A program made the position numbers and the translations under genes. From assembly GCA_947503435.1 (NCBI GenBank), contig CANNDL010000003.1, positions 1 through 64,000 of the forward strand: a stretch of 64,000 nucleotides of DNA, read 5' to 3'. Every line of letters starts with the position of its first letter. The first letter of the stretch is position 1. This stretch comes from an uncultured Kangiella sp. GTDB lineage: Bacteria; Pseudomonadota; Gammaproteobacteria; Enterobacterales; Kangiellaceae. The notes under the pieces were generated by a model. The model had not been told where the DNA came from, made no database searches, and worked only from the letters and a program-made list of their open reading frames with translations. Shown piece after piece: positions 9,033-18,010 of the stretch.

Positions 9033-9539
9033 CTACTCAGAGAGAAATCCAAAACCATATTTGCCATCTAACTGCAAAATACTAAATGGTGTATGTTTGT
9101 TGCTATGCACATACAATAAACCGTAGGTTAAAGAATACACAAAATCATATCTGTCAGAGCCGTTAGTGTTATAAGAACTAATTAAATACACTTTTGAATA
9201 AGAATTAGAAAGCTTGAAATTTTCAACAATTCCATGGATACCATAAGTGCGATTATTATATTTCCATTGCCTTTGTGAACCCTCAATTGCCAAGTCTCTG
9301 GGTATTGCAAAGGTGAGAACAGGATGATCAATACAAATAAAACCTGATTTTAAGTTACAGAACTCAACTTCATCTGCATAAGGTCCGTTATAAACATAAG
9401 ATTTTTTTGTTGATATAAGAACCTCTTCATTAATCAAGGGGTTAACATATCTAATAAAATCTACATTTGTTTTTATTTTATTAGAGCAGCCAGTTAATAA
9501 AAGCAACATTGCGAGCAATGCAAAAAATATTCTTATCAT
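9033..9539 (-). CDS. Hypothetical lipoprotein
   Basis: A 168-residue product with a strong lipoprotein signal peptide: MIRIFFALLAMLLLL followed by lipobox LTGC, Cys18. The mature part has two cysteines (FCNLKSGFIC) that could pair, and a beta-rich, aromatic-rich sequence. I recognise no family. It lies alone between rpsI and petA, where most relatives have no gene, so it looks like a lineage-specific insertion. A ribosome binding site is not obvious. The function is unknown; only the outer-membrane or periplasmic lipoprotein location is supported. Confidence 0.65.
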   Translation of the reverse strand: MIRIFFALLAMLLLLTGCSNKIKTNVDFIRYVNPLINEEVLISTKKSYVYNGPYADEVEFCNLKSGFICIDHPVLTFAIPRDLAIEGSQRQWKYNNRTYGIHGIVENFKLSNSYSKVYLISSYNTNGSDRYDFVYSLTYGLLYVHSNKHTPFSILQLDGKYGFGFLSE

Positions 9540-9585
9540 CTAATTATCGATCTTTCCAAGAATGTTTTCAAAATAACACAAACAA

Positions 9586-9613
9586 AAACGCCTGCATAAT
9601 GCAGGCGTTTTGT
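9586..9613 (-). terminator. Terminator downstream of rpsI
   Basis: The stem ACGCCTGC / GCAGGCGT with loop ATAAT (9588-9608) is flanked by A-rich sequence on the left and T-rich sequence on the right. On the minus strand it lies 40 bases after the rpsI stop and ends the rplM-rpsI operon. It could work in both directions. Confidence 0.8.
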
Positions 9614-9652
9614 AGAACTCTTGAATTCTCGCTCCTGAGGAGCAACAGCAGA

Positions 9653-10042
9653 TTAACGCTTAGAGAATTGAGGTTTCTTACGTGCTTTGTGCAAGCCAAC
9701 TTTCTTACGCTCAACTGCACGAGCATCACGAGTCACATAACCCGCTTTACGTAGATCACCACGTAACTCACCATCATATTCCATCAATGCGCGAGTGATA
9801 CCGTGACGAATCGCACCAGCTTGGCCAGTACCGCCGCCGCCAGAAACGGTTACGTATACATCAAACTTTTCTAAAGTTTCAGTTAACTCTAAAGGTTGAC
9901 GAACGACCATGCGTGACGTTTCACGACCAAAATATTGGTCTAAAGATTTTTGGTTCACAGTAATAGAGCCGCTACCCGGACGTAAGAATACGCGAGCAGT
10001 AGAGCTTTTACGACGACCAGTTCCGTAATATTGTTCAGCCAT
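9653..10042 (-). CDS. rpsI: 30S ribosomal protein S9 (uS9)
   Basis: S9 sits in the head of the 30S subunit, and its C-terminal tail reaches the P-site tRNA. The 129-residue protein begins [19 protein letters not shown], has the glycine-rich [16 protein letters not shown] segment, and ends in the basic [11 protein letters not shown] tail that contacts tRNA. The length matches the family. It is the second gene of the rplM-rpsI operon with an 11-base gap. Confidence 0.98.
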   Translation of the reverse strand: MAEQYYGTGRRKSSTARVFLRPGSGSITVNQKSLDQYFGRETSRMVVRQPLELTETLEKFDVYVTVSGGGGTGQAGAIRHGITRALMEYDGELRGDLRKAGYVTRDARAVERKKVGLHKARKKPQFSKR

Positions 10043-10053
10043 TGTCTTCTACC

Positions 10054-10482
10054 TTATAGTTCCAAAGCGATTGGTTGTTGAGCAGCGTGACCGTGCTCAG
10101 AACCCGCATATACTTTTAATTTACGGAACATAGCACGACCAAGAGGGTTTCTTGGAAGCATGCCTTTAACCGCTTTTTCAATGATCATTTCAGGCTTACG
10201 CGCTTGCAAGTCATTGAAATTAATCTCTTTAATACCGCCTGGGTAACCAGTGTGACGGTAATAAATTTTATCTTCCGCTTTTTTACCAGTAACCGTTACT
10301 TTTTCAGCGTTGATGATGATGATGTAATCACCAGTATCAACGTGAGGCGTGTATTCTGCTTTATGCTTGCCCTTTAAACGGCGAGCAACTTCAGTCGCTA
10401 AACGACCTAAAGTTTTGCCTTCTGCGTCAACAACGAACCAGTCGCGTTTTACAGATTCAGGCTTTGCACTAAATGTTTTCAT
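10054..10482 (-). CDS. rplM: 50S ribosomal protein L13 (uL13)
   Basis: L13 is an early-assembly 50S protein. I choose ATG at 10480-10482, giving 142 residues that begin [20 protein letters not shown], the standard start in E. coli. The ribosome binding site GGAG lies 10 bases upstream. The frame is open further upstream but that extension has no homology. Conserved blocks include [30 protein letters not shown] and [16 protein letters not shown]. It heads the operon with rpsI. Confidence 0.98.
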   Translation of the reverse strand: MKTFSAKPESVKRDWFVVDAEGKTLGRLATEVARRLKGKHKAEYTPHVDTGDYIIIINAEKVTVTGKKAEDKIYYRHTGYPGGIKEINFNDLQARKPEMIIEKAVKGMLPRNPLGRAMFRKLKVYAGSEHGHAAQQPIALEL

Positions 10483-10805
10483 TATTCCGAGCTCCAAAAG
10501 CCGATTGCACTCTATGTGGGTGTCGATTTTGGCAAGATTTGGATACAACCAAGCCTTACGCCACCTAAAAATTCAGAGCGCGAATTGTACAGAAACACCA
10601 CCCCTAGTACAAGAGGTAATGCCACATAATTAAATATTTTTAAGTGTCCTGAAGATATTTACGAATTTTAGCCTGAATTCGTAACAAAAGACTTTATTTA
10701 ACGGGCTTTTAGCGCTATAAAAAGCGCTGGGGGAGTCAGTTTTGCATTACTCGCCAAGACAAAGACATTTTATCAGTCAATTAACATGAGGCAAAGGAAA
10801 AAATA
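10483..10805. promoter_or_regulatory. Intergenic region: rplM promoter and upstream region of HU-like gene
   Basis: This 323-base gap separates divergent genes. On the minus strand, TTGTAC (10607-10612), a 17-base spacer and TACAAT (10584-10589) form a promoter for rplM-rpsI, followed by a GC-rich TCGCGC discriminator typical of growth-rate-controlled ribosomal genes. The leader is about 95 bases. Towards the HU-like gene there are two inverted repeats: ACGAATT/AATTCGT (10661-10682) and AGCGCT/AGCGCT (10711-10728). Their role is unknown. AGGCAAAGGA before 10806 is the ribosome binding site. I see no gene here. Confidence 0.5.
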
Positions 10806-11138
10806 ATGGCAACTCGTAAAATAACCGCAGTTAAAGACAAATTCACAAAAACACAAATCCTTAACGAAATCGCAGAGCAAACCGGTCTAACTAAGAAAGA
10901 CGTAGGCGCAGTTATCGATGAATTAGGTATCGTAATCGAGCGTCACGTTAAGAAACGCTCATGCGGCGAATTCACTTTACCTGGTTTATTAAAGATCAGT
11001 ACGGTTAAAAAGCCAGCGAAGAAAGCTCGTAAGGGTATCAACCCTTTCACTGGCGAAGAAACTATGTTCAAAGCTAAGCCAGCTTCAATCGCGGTAAAAA
11101 TCCGTCCATTGAAGAAATTGAAAGATATGGTTGGCTAA
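10806..11138 (+). CDS. HU/IHF-family DNA-binding protein
   Basis: A 110-residue nucleoid-type protein. The helical dimerisation part runs TKTQILNEIAEQTGLTKKDVGAVIDEL, interrupted here for length, and is followed by the beta-arm region. The arm reads KARKGINPFTGEE, close to the HU/IHF pattern R(N/K)P.TGE. It has a basic N-terminal extension compared with the 90-residue HU and is neither classical HupB nor IhfA/IhfB. It presumably bends or coats DNA as a dimer. It is monocistronic, with a terminator right after it. Confidence 0.85.
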   Translation: MATRKITAVKDKFTKTQILNEIAEQTGLTKKDVGAVIDELGIVIERHVKKRSCGEFTLPGLLKISTVKKPAKKARKGINPFTGEETMFKAKPASIAVKIRPLKKLKDMVG

Positions 11139-11159
11139 GCTTTACCAAGCTATTTAATG

Positions 11160-11184
11160 AAAAGCCGGCAAATGCCGGCTTTTT
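11160..11184 (+). terminator. Terminator after HU-like gene
   Basis: The stem AAGCCGGCA / TGCCGGCTT with a short A-rich loop, followed by TTTT, lies about 22 bases after the stop codon at 11138. It is a standard Rho-independent terminator. Confidence 0.85.
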
Positions 11185-11215
11185 ACTATAATAAAACTCT
11201 CTCTTCCAACAAAAT

Positions 11216-12277
11216 TTGTCATTCGTTAGATCTACTCAAAACATTTATAAACTGATCATTATGCTTGTAATAGCAATTGGCTTTACAACGATTGGTGCTT
11301 GGAAGCTTTACAAGCCTCTTAACTACATAGTCAATGGCTTAACTACTAAGGCCAAAGTTATTCATGTCGATAGAGATGCATTTTGGAGTAATGACAGCAA
11401 TAAGTGGATATCAACTTATCATCCTACTGTACGATTTTATTGGTATCAGAAAGCTTATGATGCCAAAGTCATTATGGCAGGCAATCAATATGAGAATGTT
11501 CATAAAGGCAATACTGTCGAAGTAAGGTTTTTGCCTGATAATCCTTACGTGGCAACACCAAAATGGCCACTACCTCAATTAATAGCCAATGGGCTTTTCT
11601 TGCTAGTTGGCTTAATCGTCTTTTGGATGATTTACAAAGAACATAGATACAAAGAGCCTGAGTTTCCTGACGATATTCTAGAAGAACCAATAAATTTATC
11701 ACTGCTAGATCAAATAACTCATAAGCATTATGCCGCGAACATAACTAAAGGAGTGTTTATTTTTCGATTAGCACTATTACTAGCAGTAATTTATTTAGCT
11801 GGTTTAATAACCTACTTAATTGCTACTGACCAAACGGTTGACAAGATACCAATTGCCTTTTATCCGATTATATTTATAACTTTTGCTGTTGGCATTTATG
11901 CGCTGACTAAAAGTTCCTTTTATCACTTAACAGTCACAATTGATAAAACAAATCGAGAAATAAGAGTGTTGCGGAAACTTTTTTGGTCTAAGAGACATAT
12001 CACATTGATGTTTGGCGATATTCAATACATTCAAGCCTCAGCAAAAAAGTTCTTCTATAAAGACAGCGGTTACCACTTAACAAGTGGTAGCTCAGATAGA
12101 CTAGGAGACACTAAAACCTATTATTTCTTTGTTTACATAAAACCCTATGAAAAAGCACCGATACTATTGGAGAAAGTTAACAGCATAGATAAAGCCAATG
12201 AGTTAACAAAAGAGTACGCAGAAATAATTGGATGTCGAACCTTAACTTTAGGCGATAAACGCATTTACTCTCGGTGA
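11216..12277 (+). CDS. DUF3592-like membrane protein
   Basis: A 353-residue membrane protein of unknown function. A first helix (about residues 13-33) is followed by a soluble segment with the DUF3592 pattern (TKAKVIHVDRD, then YHPTVRFYWY and NTVEVRFLPDNP). A second helix follows near 120-138, then a helical pair near 178-220 and a C-terminal cytoplasmic-type beta domain. The frame opens with TTG at 11216 without a clear ribosome binding site; an ATG at 11261 would cut into the first helix, so the start is uncertain. It converges with zapE with six bases between stops. Confidence 0.65.
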   Translation: MSFVRSTQNIYKLIIMLVIAIGFTTIGAWKLYKPLNYIVNGLTTKAKVIHVDRDAFWSNDSNKWISTYHPTVRFYWYQKAYDAKVIMAGNQYENVHKGNTVEVRFLPDNPYVATPKWPLPQLIANGLFLLVGLIVFWMIYKEHRYKEPEFPDDILEEPINLSLLDQITHKHYAANITKGVFIFRLALLLAVIYLAGLITYLIATDQTVDKIPIAFYPIIFITFAVGIYALTKSSFYHLTVTIDKTNREIRVLRKLFWSKRHITLMFGDIQYIQASAKKFFYKDSGYHLTSGSSDRLGDTKTYYFFVYIKPYEKAPILLEKVNSIDKANELTKEYAEIIGCRTLTLGDKRIYSR

Positions 12278-12283
12278 AGTATT

Positions 12284-13375
12284 TTAAGCCAAATGCTCTT
12301 TCGCTAAATAATCTTTGGATTGCATTTCTTGTAAACGACTAATAGTTCGTTCAAACTCAAAGGCTAGGCCTGTACCTATATAAAGCTCTTCGATAGCAAC
12401 TTCTGCAGAAATGATTAGCTTAACGTGGCGTTCGTAAAATTCATCTACTAAAGCAATAAAGCGTCTGGCCGCATCATTAATTGAATTATCCATTTGCGGG
12501 ATTTGACTCACAAATACGGTGTTATAACTTCTTGATAATTCTATATAATCAGCTGCGGAGCGAGGTCCGCCACAAATAGCGTCGAATGTAAACCACACTA
12601 GGTTTTCCGACAAACGAACCGTATCTATTAAGCGCCCTTCTACTTTTAACTTTCGGTGCTCTTCACCTTTTTCGCCAGAAAGCTGCAAGAAGTATTCCTG
12701 CATATTGCTATCTGCTTGCGCATCAAGAGGGTAATGATAAATTTCCGCCTGCTCTAAAGTGCGCATTCGATAATCGGTACCGCCATCCACATTCATTACT
12801 TGGCAATGCTTCTCGATTAAGGCAATCGCTGGCAAAAATCGATCACGTTGTAAGCCATTCCAATAAAGCCGCTCTGGTGGAATGTTCGAAGTCGCAACCA
12901 AGACCACGCCTCGCTCAAACAACTCTTCAAAAAGCCCACCCAATATCATAGCGTCGGTAATATCTTTGACAAAAAACTCATCAAAGCAAATCACCTTTGC
13001 GCGCTCAGAAAGTTGATCGGCAATGATGGTTAAAGGGTTTTTCTCGCCGGAAAGCGCTTTAAGTTCTCCGTGTACTTCATGCATAAAACGATGAAAGTGT
13101 AAGCGGATTTTTTTATCGGTAGTTACGCAATTAAAAAAAGTATCCATCAAATAGGTTTTGCCGCGGCCTACGCCGCCCCACATATAAAGCCCTTTAACAG
13201 ACTTAGAGGTTCCAAATAATTTACTAAAAAAACCGGTTCCTTTTTGGTCGTCTAACTCAAGATACACTCTATTCAAAGCTTCAACCGCTTTTTGTTGAGC
13301 ATCATCTTTAGTAAAGCCGTTAGTTAAATCTTGTTGATATTTTTCTATAGGAGTCATGTTAATAAAGCTTTGCAT
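12284..13375 (-). CDS. zapE: Cell division protein ZapE (AFG1-like ATPase)
   Basis: ZapE is an ATPase that associates with the Z-ring and is needed for division under low oxygen or high temperature. The 363-residue protein carries a Walker A motif GGVGRGKT (67-74), a Walker [11 protein letters not shown] (about 129-138) and the sensor region [15 protein letters not shown]. The AFG1 family spans the full length. The ATG follows the hydrolase stop directly (TAAATG), so the two are translationally linked. A second in-frame ATG (13357, MTPIEKY) is an alternative start. Confidence 0.93.
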   Translation of the reverse strand: MQSFINMTPIEKYQQDLTNGFTKDDAQQKAVEALNRVYLELDDQKGTGFFSKLFGTSKSVKGLYMWGGVGRGKTYLMDTFFNCVTTDKKIRLHFHRFMHEVHGELKALSGEKNPLTIIADQLSERAKVICFDEFFVKDITDAMILGGLFEELFERGVVLVATSNIPPERLYWNGLQRDRFLPAIALIEKHCQVMNVDGGTDYRMRTLEQAEIYHYPLDAQADSNMQEYFLQLSGEKGEEHRKLKVEGRLIDTVRLSENLVWFTFDAICGGPRSAADYIELSRSYNTVFVSQIPQMDNSINDAARRFIALVDEFYERHVKLIISAEVAIEELYIGTGLAFEFERTISRLQEMQSKDYLAKEHLA

Positions 13376-14002
13376 TTAAAGATTATTCCTTAACACGGCT
13401 TCTAGCTCTTCTCGTAAGTCCACTAATCGACTATGGAAAAAATGACCAGCGCCTTGCATCTTTATTAAATACGGCTGTGGTTCAAGCTCATCAATCCAAT
13501 CAAATACTGCTTGTGGATCGACAACTTCATCTGCATCACCCATCACCACTAACCAGTTGCAGTTGGGAATAACAAAATCATCAAAACTAAAACGATTAAC
13601 GGGCGGAGCAATACTAATTAGTTGCTCTGGCATCTGTTTATGAGCTTGCAAAGCGGCAATCCAAGAACCGAAGCTAAATCCAGCCAACCATAGTTTTCTG
13701 TCTGGGTATTCTGATTTCGCAAATTCAATGACTTTGACTAGGTCTTGCTGCTCACCATGACCTTCGTCATACTCACCTTCGGAATGCCCCACTCCACGGA
13801 AATTAAAACGCAAAGACGGCATGCCTAAGCCAGCCAAGGTTCGTGACACCGTGTAAATAACCTTATTGGTCATGGCTCCGCCATGCTGTGGATGGGGGTG
13901 GCAGCAGACAGCCACATAATTTTCTTGATCGTTTTCAGGCAAATCCCAAACCGCTTCTAGTTGGCCTACGGCGCCATCAATCAAAATATGACTTTTATTC
14001 AT
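13376..14002 (-). CDS. Alpha/beta hydrolase (COG2945-type)
   Basis: A 208-residue serine hydrolase of the small cytosolic alpha/beta type. It has the nucleophile elbow GFSFGS (Ser110), a likely acid in GDADEVVD (Asp158) and the histidine in GAGHFFH (His187). The N-terminal HPHPQHGG and RFNFRGVGHSEG blocks form the oxyanion-hole strand typical of this family. The substrate is unknown. It has no signal peptide. It is immediately upstream of and coupled to zapE, a pairing worth noting but without proven meaning. Confidence 0.85.
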   Translation of the reverse strand: MNKSHILIDGAVGQLEAVWDLPENDQENYVAVCCHPHPQHGGAMTNKVIYTVSRTLAGLGMPSLRFNFRGVGHSEGEYDEGHGEQQDLVKVIEFAKSEYPDRKLWLAGFSFGSWIAALQAHKQMPEQLISIAPPVNRFSFDDFVIPNCNWLVVMGDADEVVDPQAVFDWIDELEPQPYLIKMQGAGHFFHSRLVDLREELEAVLRNNL

Positions 14003-14098
14003 GAATATTATTCAAAGGTTAGTGCTCTAAATTAAGAGTGGCTATTTTCGCACAAACTTGCTTTTTTGCTAAGGGCTAGATTCTATAAAGATATCTGG

Positions 14099-15535
14099 CT
14101 AAATGCTCGGCGACTTGATCACCATCATTTTATCCACCTGCATGTCGTGAATGGTATGTGGAATGCCTCCGATGCCATAACCCGACTCTTTCAAGCCCGC
14201 AAAAGGCATACCGTCAATTCTAAAAGCAGTATGGTCATTGACCATTATTGCTGCGGCGTTGATATGTTTGCGTACATAAAATGCATTATCAATATTGGAA
14301 GTCCAAACAGCAGCCTGGAAGGATACTTCGAGCCCATTGGCTAACTCGATAGCTTGCGCCATTTCATCCACTTCATAAATACAAATTACAGGACCAAATA
14401 CTTCCAACTGACTGACTTTGGTATCCAATGGAGGATTCAGTAAAATGGTCGGCTGATAGCAAGTTTCTGAAATTTTATTGCCGCCCGTAATAAGTTGCGC
14501 CCCAGCATCTACCGCTTCGCTGACCCATTCATCAATACGCTCACATTCCTGAGGTTTTATTAAAGGGCCCACTTGGGTTTTATCGCTTAACGGATCGCCC
14601 ACTACGAGTGATTCCGCTAATACTTTCAAGCCATCGATAAAGGCTTGTGAATGACCTTTCTGTAAATAGACTCTTTGTACCGAAACGCAGACTTGTCCCG
14701 CATGATAAAAGCCGCCTTTGCCCAATAAATTTATTGCTTCATCGTAATTAGCATCAGGATAAACAATGGCTGGCGCTACACCACCATGTTCTAAAGCACT
14801 GCGTGTTCCTGGTGCTAATTTTGATTTCAACATCCACCCAATTTTGGCACTTCCAATAAAGCTGAAAAAACTTACACGCGGGTCAGTCACCAATTTAGTT
14901 GCAGTAGCACTCTTATCACTAATAAAGACTTGGCACATTACATCAGGTAAGCCCGCTTCAATTAAAATATCTCTTAAAGCTATGCAAGAAAGCGGCGTAT
15001 CACTAGCGGGCTTAACAATTACAGGACAACCCGCAGCAACTGCAGCCACCACCTGATGAATAATTAAATTAAAGGGATGGTTAAAGGCACTCACTGCTAC
15101 CACTACGCCAATGGGCTCTTTCAAAGTAAAGGCAGCACGATTGGCAGAATACATATCGCCGCCCATAGGAATTACATCGCCATGTTCATTGCGAATAACT
15201 TCAATCGCTAACTTACAGCCATCAATAGCACGATTGATTTCCACTTTAGAGTCTAGGTAGGGTTTGCCACCTTCACTAGCGGCTAAATTAGTCAGCTCTT
15301 CGATTCGGCTACTAATAATTTCAGCAGTTTTTTCTAGAATTTCTACCCTTTGGTGAACTGTCATCCAACTGTTTTTATCCAAATACAATTGTTCAGCGCT
15401 CGATAAAGCATCTTCTAAATGCTGCTCACCAACAGTGGCAATCTCGGCTATTTTCGATCGGTCATAAGGATTAAAAACCTCCAAAGTCCCTGATTTCGGA
15501 ATATCTGAATTAATTTTTACATCATGAGTAATCAT
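14099..15535 (-). CDS. NAD(P)-dependent aldehyde dehydrogenase
   Basis: A 478-residue enzyme of the aldehyde dehydrogenase superfamily, oxidising an aldehyde to its acid. Family landmarks are AFNHPFN with the oxyanion Asn, the cofactor-binding segments VIVKPASDTP and SFIGSAKIGW, the general base in ALEHGG, the catalytic Cys in HAGQVCVSVQ, and the C-terminal PFAGLKESGYG. It resembles the phosphonoacetaldehyde/lactaldehyde-type branch, but the substrate cannot be fixed. It is 29 bases downstream of a TPP-dependent synthase-like gene and is probably cotranscribed with it. Confidence 0.88.
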   Translation of the reverse strand: MITHDVKINSDIPKSGTLEVFNPYDRSKIAEIATVGEQHLEDALSSAEQLYLDKNSWMTVHQRVEILEKTAEIISSRIEELTNLAASEGGKPYLDSKVEINRAIDGCKLAIEVIRNEHGDVIPMGGDMYSANRAAFTLKEPIGVVVAVSAFNHPFNLIIHQVVAAVAAGCPVIVKPASDTPLSCIALRDILIEAGLPDVMCQVFISDKSATATKLVTDPRVSFFSFIGSAKIGWMLKSKLAPGTRSALEHGGVAPAIVYPDANYDEAINLLGKGGFYHAGQVCVSVQRVYLQKGHSQAFIDGLKVLAESLVVGDPLSDKTQVGPLIKPQECERIDEWVSEAVDAGAQLITGGNKISETCYQPTILLNPPLDTKVSQLEVFGPVICIYEVDEMAQAIELANGLEVSFQAAVWTSNIDNAFYVRKHINAAAIMVNDHTAFRIDGMPFAGLKESGYGIGGIPHTIHDMQVDKMMVIKSPSI

Positions 15536-15564
15536 TTATTTTTCCCAGTATTGATGACAGCCCA

Positions 15565-17214
15565 TTATATAGGACAAACGATCTTTCCAAGTTTAGCGGT
15601 AAGTTTTGGGTTCTCTTCATAATCTATTGGAATAACTACCAATCTTGGTCCTTCTTCATTCAAAGCTTTTTCGAGAGTATTAGCAAAATTAGCTGAGTCT
15701 TTTTCAAAATAACCTTTCCAGCCAAAGGCTTGCGCCAATTGCAGCCAATCCGGATTACCAAAGCTTAAAGGGGTATGACGACCAAATTCAGTTTCTTGTT
15801 TCCACTCAATTAAACCGTAACCGCTATCTTCCCAGACAATCACTAAGATATTACTATTCAATCGTTTGGCGGTTTCCATTTCTTGAACATTCATCATAAA
15901 TCCGCCATCGCCACAAATCGCAACCACATTACGGTCCGGATGAACTAGACTTGCGCCTATAGCGCCAGGCAAGGCAAATCCCATGGAGCAAAAACCATTG
16001 GGAATTAAGCAGGTATTCGGTTCATTGCAATGGTAATGACGAGCAATCCACATTTTATGGGCACCGACGTCAGACAATAAAATATCTTCTGGATTTAATG
16101 CTTGTCGTAAATCCCATAAACATTTTTGCGGCTTTATTAGTCCTTGAGTGACATCATTTTTATGCTCCGCCAACTCAGTTTGCATATCTCGCCTGACCGC
16201 TTTTTGTTGGCTAAAGTCGAAATTAAACAGGCGCGCCTGCATGGCTTCTGTCAACATATCTAGCGCATTGGCCAAATCACCAATCACTTCAATCTGCGGA
16301 TTATAATGCTCGTCAATTTCAGCGGGTAAAAAATCAATATGTATTATGTTTTTATCGGCGTTCTCATTCCATAAATGCGGATGATATTCCACCATGTCAT
16401 AACCAAGCATAATGATTAGATCGGAAGCATCTAGCGCACAGGCGGTCAAATCTTTCGCTCCTAGCCCAATGGTAAATAGACACTGCTCAGAATCCATATC
16501 CACCGCACCTTTACCCATAAAGGTACTGATAACACCAATTCCGGTTAATTCGCAAAACTTTCGTAAACTGGCGCTGGCTCTTTCTCGAATACAACCATTG
16601 CCAGCTACAATGATTGGACGCCTGGCTTCGGCTATCTTATTGGCTACTTGCTCAACAACATCAATCTCTGGCACGGAACGTCTAAAACGTACAGGCTTAA
16701 TTGGCATCTTGTCCGTTTGCATATGAGCAATATTCTCGGGCAACTCTATTAACACAGCACCCGGTTTTTCGGTTCGCGCTAAACGCACCGCTTTGCGGGT
16801 AATTTCAGGTATATTATCTTGATGAGCAATGCTGACGGCCCATTTAGTCACGGGCTTAAACATTTCCACCACATTCATAGCTTGGTGAGACTCTTTGTGC
16901 AATCGCGTTGTTGCACCTTGCCCTGTCAAAACCAACATCGGTGCCCGGTCCATATTGGAATCGGCTACCCCAGTGATAAGATTCGTTGCGCCGGGACCCA
17001 GCGTTCCTAGACAACCAGCAGGGTTTCCGGTTAGTCGACCATAAGCTTCGGCCATAAATGCCGCACCTTGTTCATGACGGGTCAGAACAAATTGTATCTT
17101 GTCCGACTTTTCTAATGACATCATAAAATCGGCATTTTCTTCACCAGGAACACCAAAAATATATTCGATGCCTTCTTCTTCTAAGCATTTCACTAACAAA
17201 TCAGATGCTTGCAC
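15565..17214 (-). CDS. Thiamine-diphosphate enzyme, acetolactate synthase large-subunit-like (AlsS type)
   Basis: A 549-residue TPP enzyme. The N-domain begins ASDLLVKCLEEEGIEYIFG, with the catalytic glutamate in TRHEQGAAFMAEAYGR and the LGPGATNLITG segment. The TPP/Mg motif starts GDGGFMMN and ends at WEDSGYG. No regulatory subunit gene follows, so it fits the catabolic, stand-alone AlsS branch better than biosynthetic IlvB. I choose GTG at 17212-17214: a GAGGG ribosome binding site lies 6 bases upstream and the protein then starts like homologues; the frame is open upstream to 17283 without homology. The aldehyde dehydrogenase follows. The product could be acetolactate or a related carboligation product. 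Confidence 0.82.
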   Translation of the reverse strand: MQASDLLVKCLEEEGIEYIFGVPGEENADFMMSLEKSDKIQFVLTRHEQGAAFMAEAYGRLTGNPAGCLGTLGPGATNLITGVADSNMDRAPMLVLTGQGATTRLHKESHQAMNVVEMFKPVTKWAVSIAHQDNIPEITRKAVRLARTEKPGAVLIELPENIAHMQTDKMPIKPVRFRRSVPEIDVVEQVANKIAEARRPIIVAGNGCIRERASASLRKFCELTGIGVISTFMGKGAVDMDSEQCLFTIGLGAKDLTACALDASDLIIMLGYDMVEYHPHLWNENADKNIIHIDFLPAEIDEHYNPQIEVIGDLANALDMLTEAMQARLFNFDFSQQKAVRRDMQTELAEHKNDVTQGLIKPQKCLWDLRQALNPEDILLSDVGAHKMWIARHYHCNEPNTCLIPNGFCSMGFALPGAIGASLVHPDRNVVAICGDGGFMMNVQEMETAKRLNSNILVIVWEDSGYGLIEWKQETEFGRHTPLSFGNPDWLQLAQAFGWKGYFEKDSANFANTLEKALNEEGPRLVVIPIDYEENPKLTAKLGKIVCPI

Positions 17215-17333
17215 AATGATTCCCTCTTTTGCTCGTAAGATTCGAGTTAACCATTGTAGACAGTTTCTGATCACAAAAGCCATTGAATTTAACTATTGCT
17301 CAGATAGATAAAGCTCGGATAGACTGTTGATTG

Positions 17334-17373
17334 TGATACTTATTTACATTTTTCTTTATAAATGTGTGTATCA
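17334..17373. promoter_or_regulatory. Nested inverted repeats in the alsS-like / zapG divergent region
   Basis: The outer repeat is TGATAC (17334-17339) and GTATCA (17368-17373); the inner is ACATTT (17346-17351) and AAATGT (17360-17365). Both centre near 17354, between the divergent TPP-enzyme gene and zapG. This could be an operator for the metabolic pair, or simply AT-rich chance symmetry. Confidence 0.3.
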
Positions 17374-17445
17374 TCATTACTAAGGATATTAGACTTAAAC
17401 TGCTCACTATAAACCTAACAATAGTCACGGAGTTGCATCACTACA

Positions 17446-17979
17446 ATGAGTACAGCCCTTTTCACCATCGGAATATTAGTCGCACTAGTTATTGGTTTTT
17501 TTGCTGGTCGCTGGCATGGCATGTCACAACGTTCAAAGCAGTTATCGGAAGAACTAGAGCAAAAAGAGGAAGAATTAAAGGACTTAAAATCAAATGTTAA
17601 TGAGCATTTTTCAGAAACTGCTCGTTTGTTCACTAATCTCACCAGTGAATACAAGTCTCTATATAAACACCTAGCCAAGGGTGCTACAGAATTAAGTGAT
17701 GAAAGTTTCAAACTATCCTTAAGCGCTCCTAATGAAACTTTGATTGACCATGAAACTGTCGATGAGAATCAAACTGAGCCTGAGCTCCAAGCACCCCCTT
17801 CTACAAAAAATGAATCATCAGAAGTGGCAACTGAGAAAGATACGAATGAAAATGTTGAAGCTGAAAACGATTCTAAAAATGATACAGATGAACAGCCTCA
17901 ACAACCGGTGGATTACTATCAAGCAAGTGACACTGATGAGAATCCTGATAATGACTCCGAACCAAATAAAGATTCTTGA
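17446..17979 (+). CDS. zapG: Z-ring associated protein ZapG (YhcB, DUF1043)
   Basis: ZapG is an inner-membrane protein that links division and cell elongation. The 177-residue product has an N-terminal membrane helix (residues 5-22), a GRWHG turn, a coiled coil rich in Glu and Lys (QLSEELEQKEEELKDLKSN) and the diagnostic block HFSETARLFTNLTSEYKSLY. The C-terminal 75 residues are acidic, low-complexity and longer than in E. coli. It lies upstream of a DegS-like gene, as in many Gammaproteobacteria. Confidence 0.9.
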   Translation: MSTALFTIGILVALVIGFFAGRWHGMSQRSKQLSEELEQKEEELKDLKSNVNEHFSETARLFTNLTSEYKSLYKHLAKGATELSDESFKLSLSAPNETLIDHETVDENQTEPELQAPPSTKNESSEVATEKDTNENVEAENDSKNDTDEQPQQPVDYYQASDTDENPDNDSEPNKDS

Positions 17980-18010
17980 GTCTCACTAAAAACTTTTCTT
18001 TGAAATATTT

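Noticed and set aside
8949-9071. A 40-codon open frame on the plus strand (MPYWERIIRELEEIYNLVRP...), protein-like in composition
   Set aside because: No ribosome binding site, and its 3' part is antisense to the end of the orphan lipoprotein gene. Too short to support without conservation data.
17215-17283. Longer N-terminus for the TPP enzyme
   Set aside because: The extra 23 residues have no family match and the GAGGG ribosome binding site points to the GTG at 17214.
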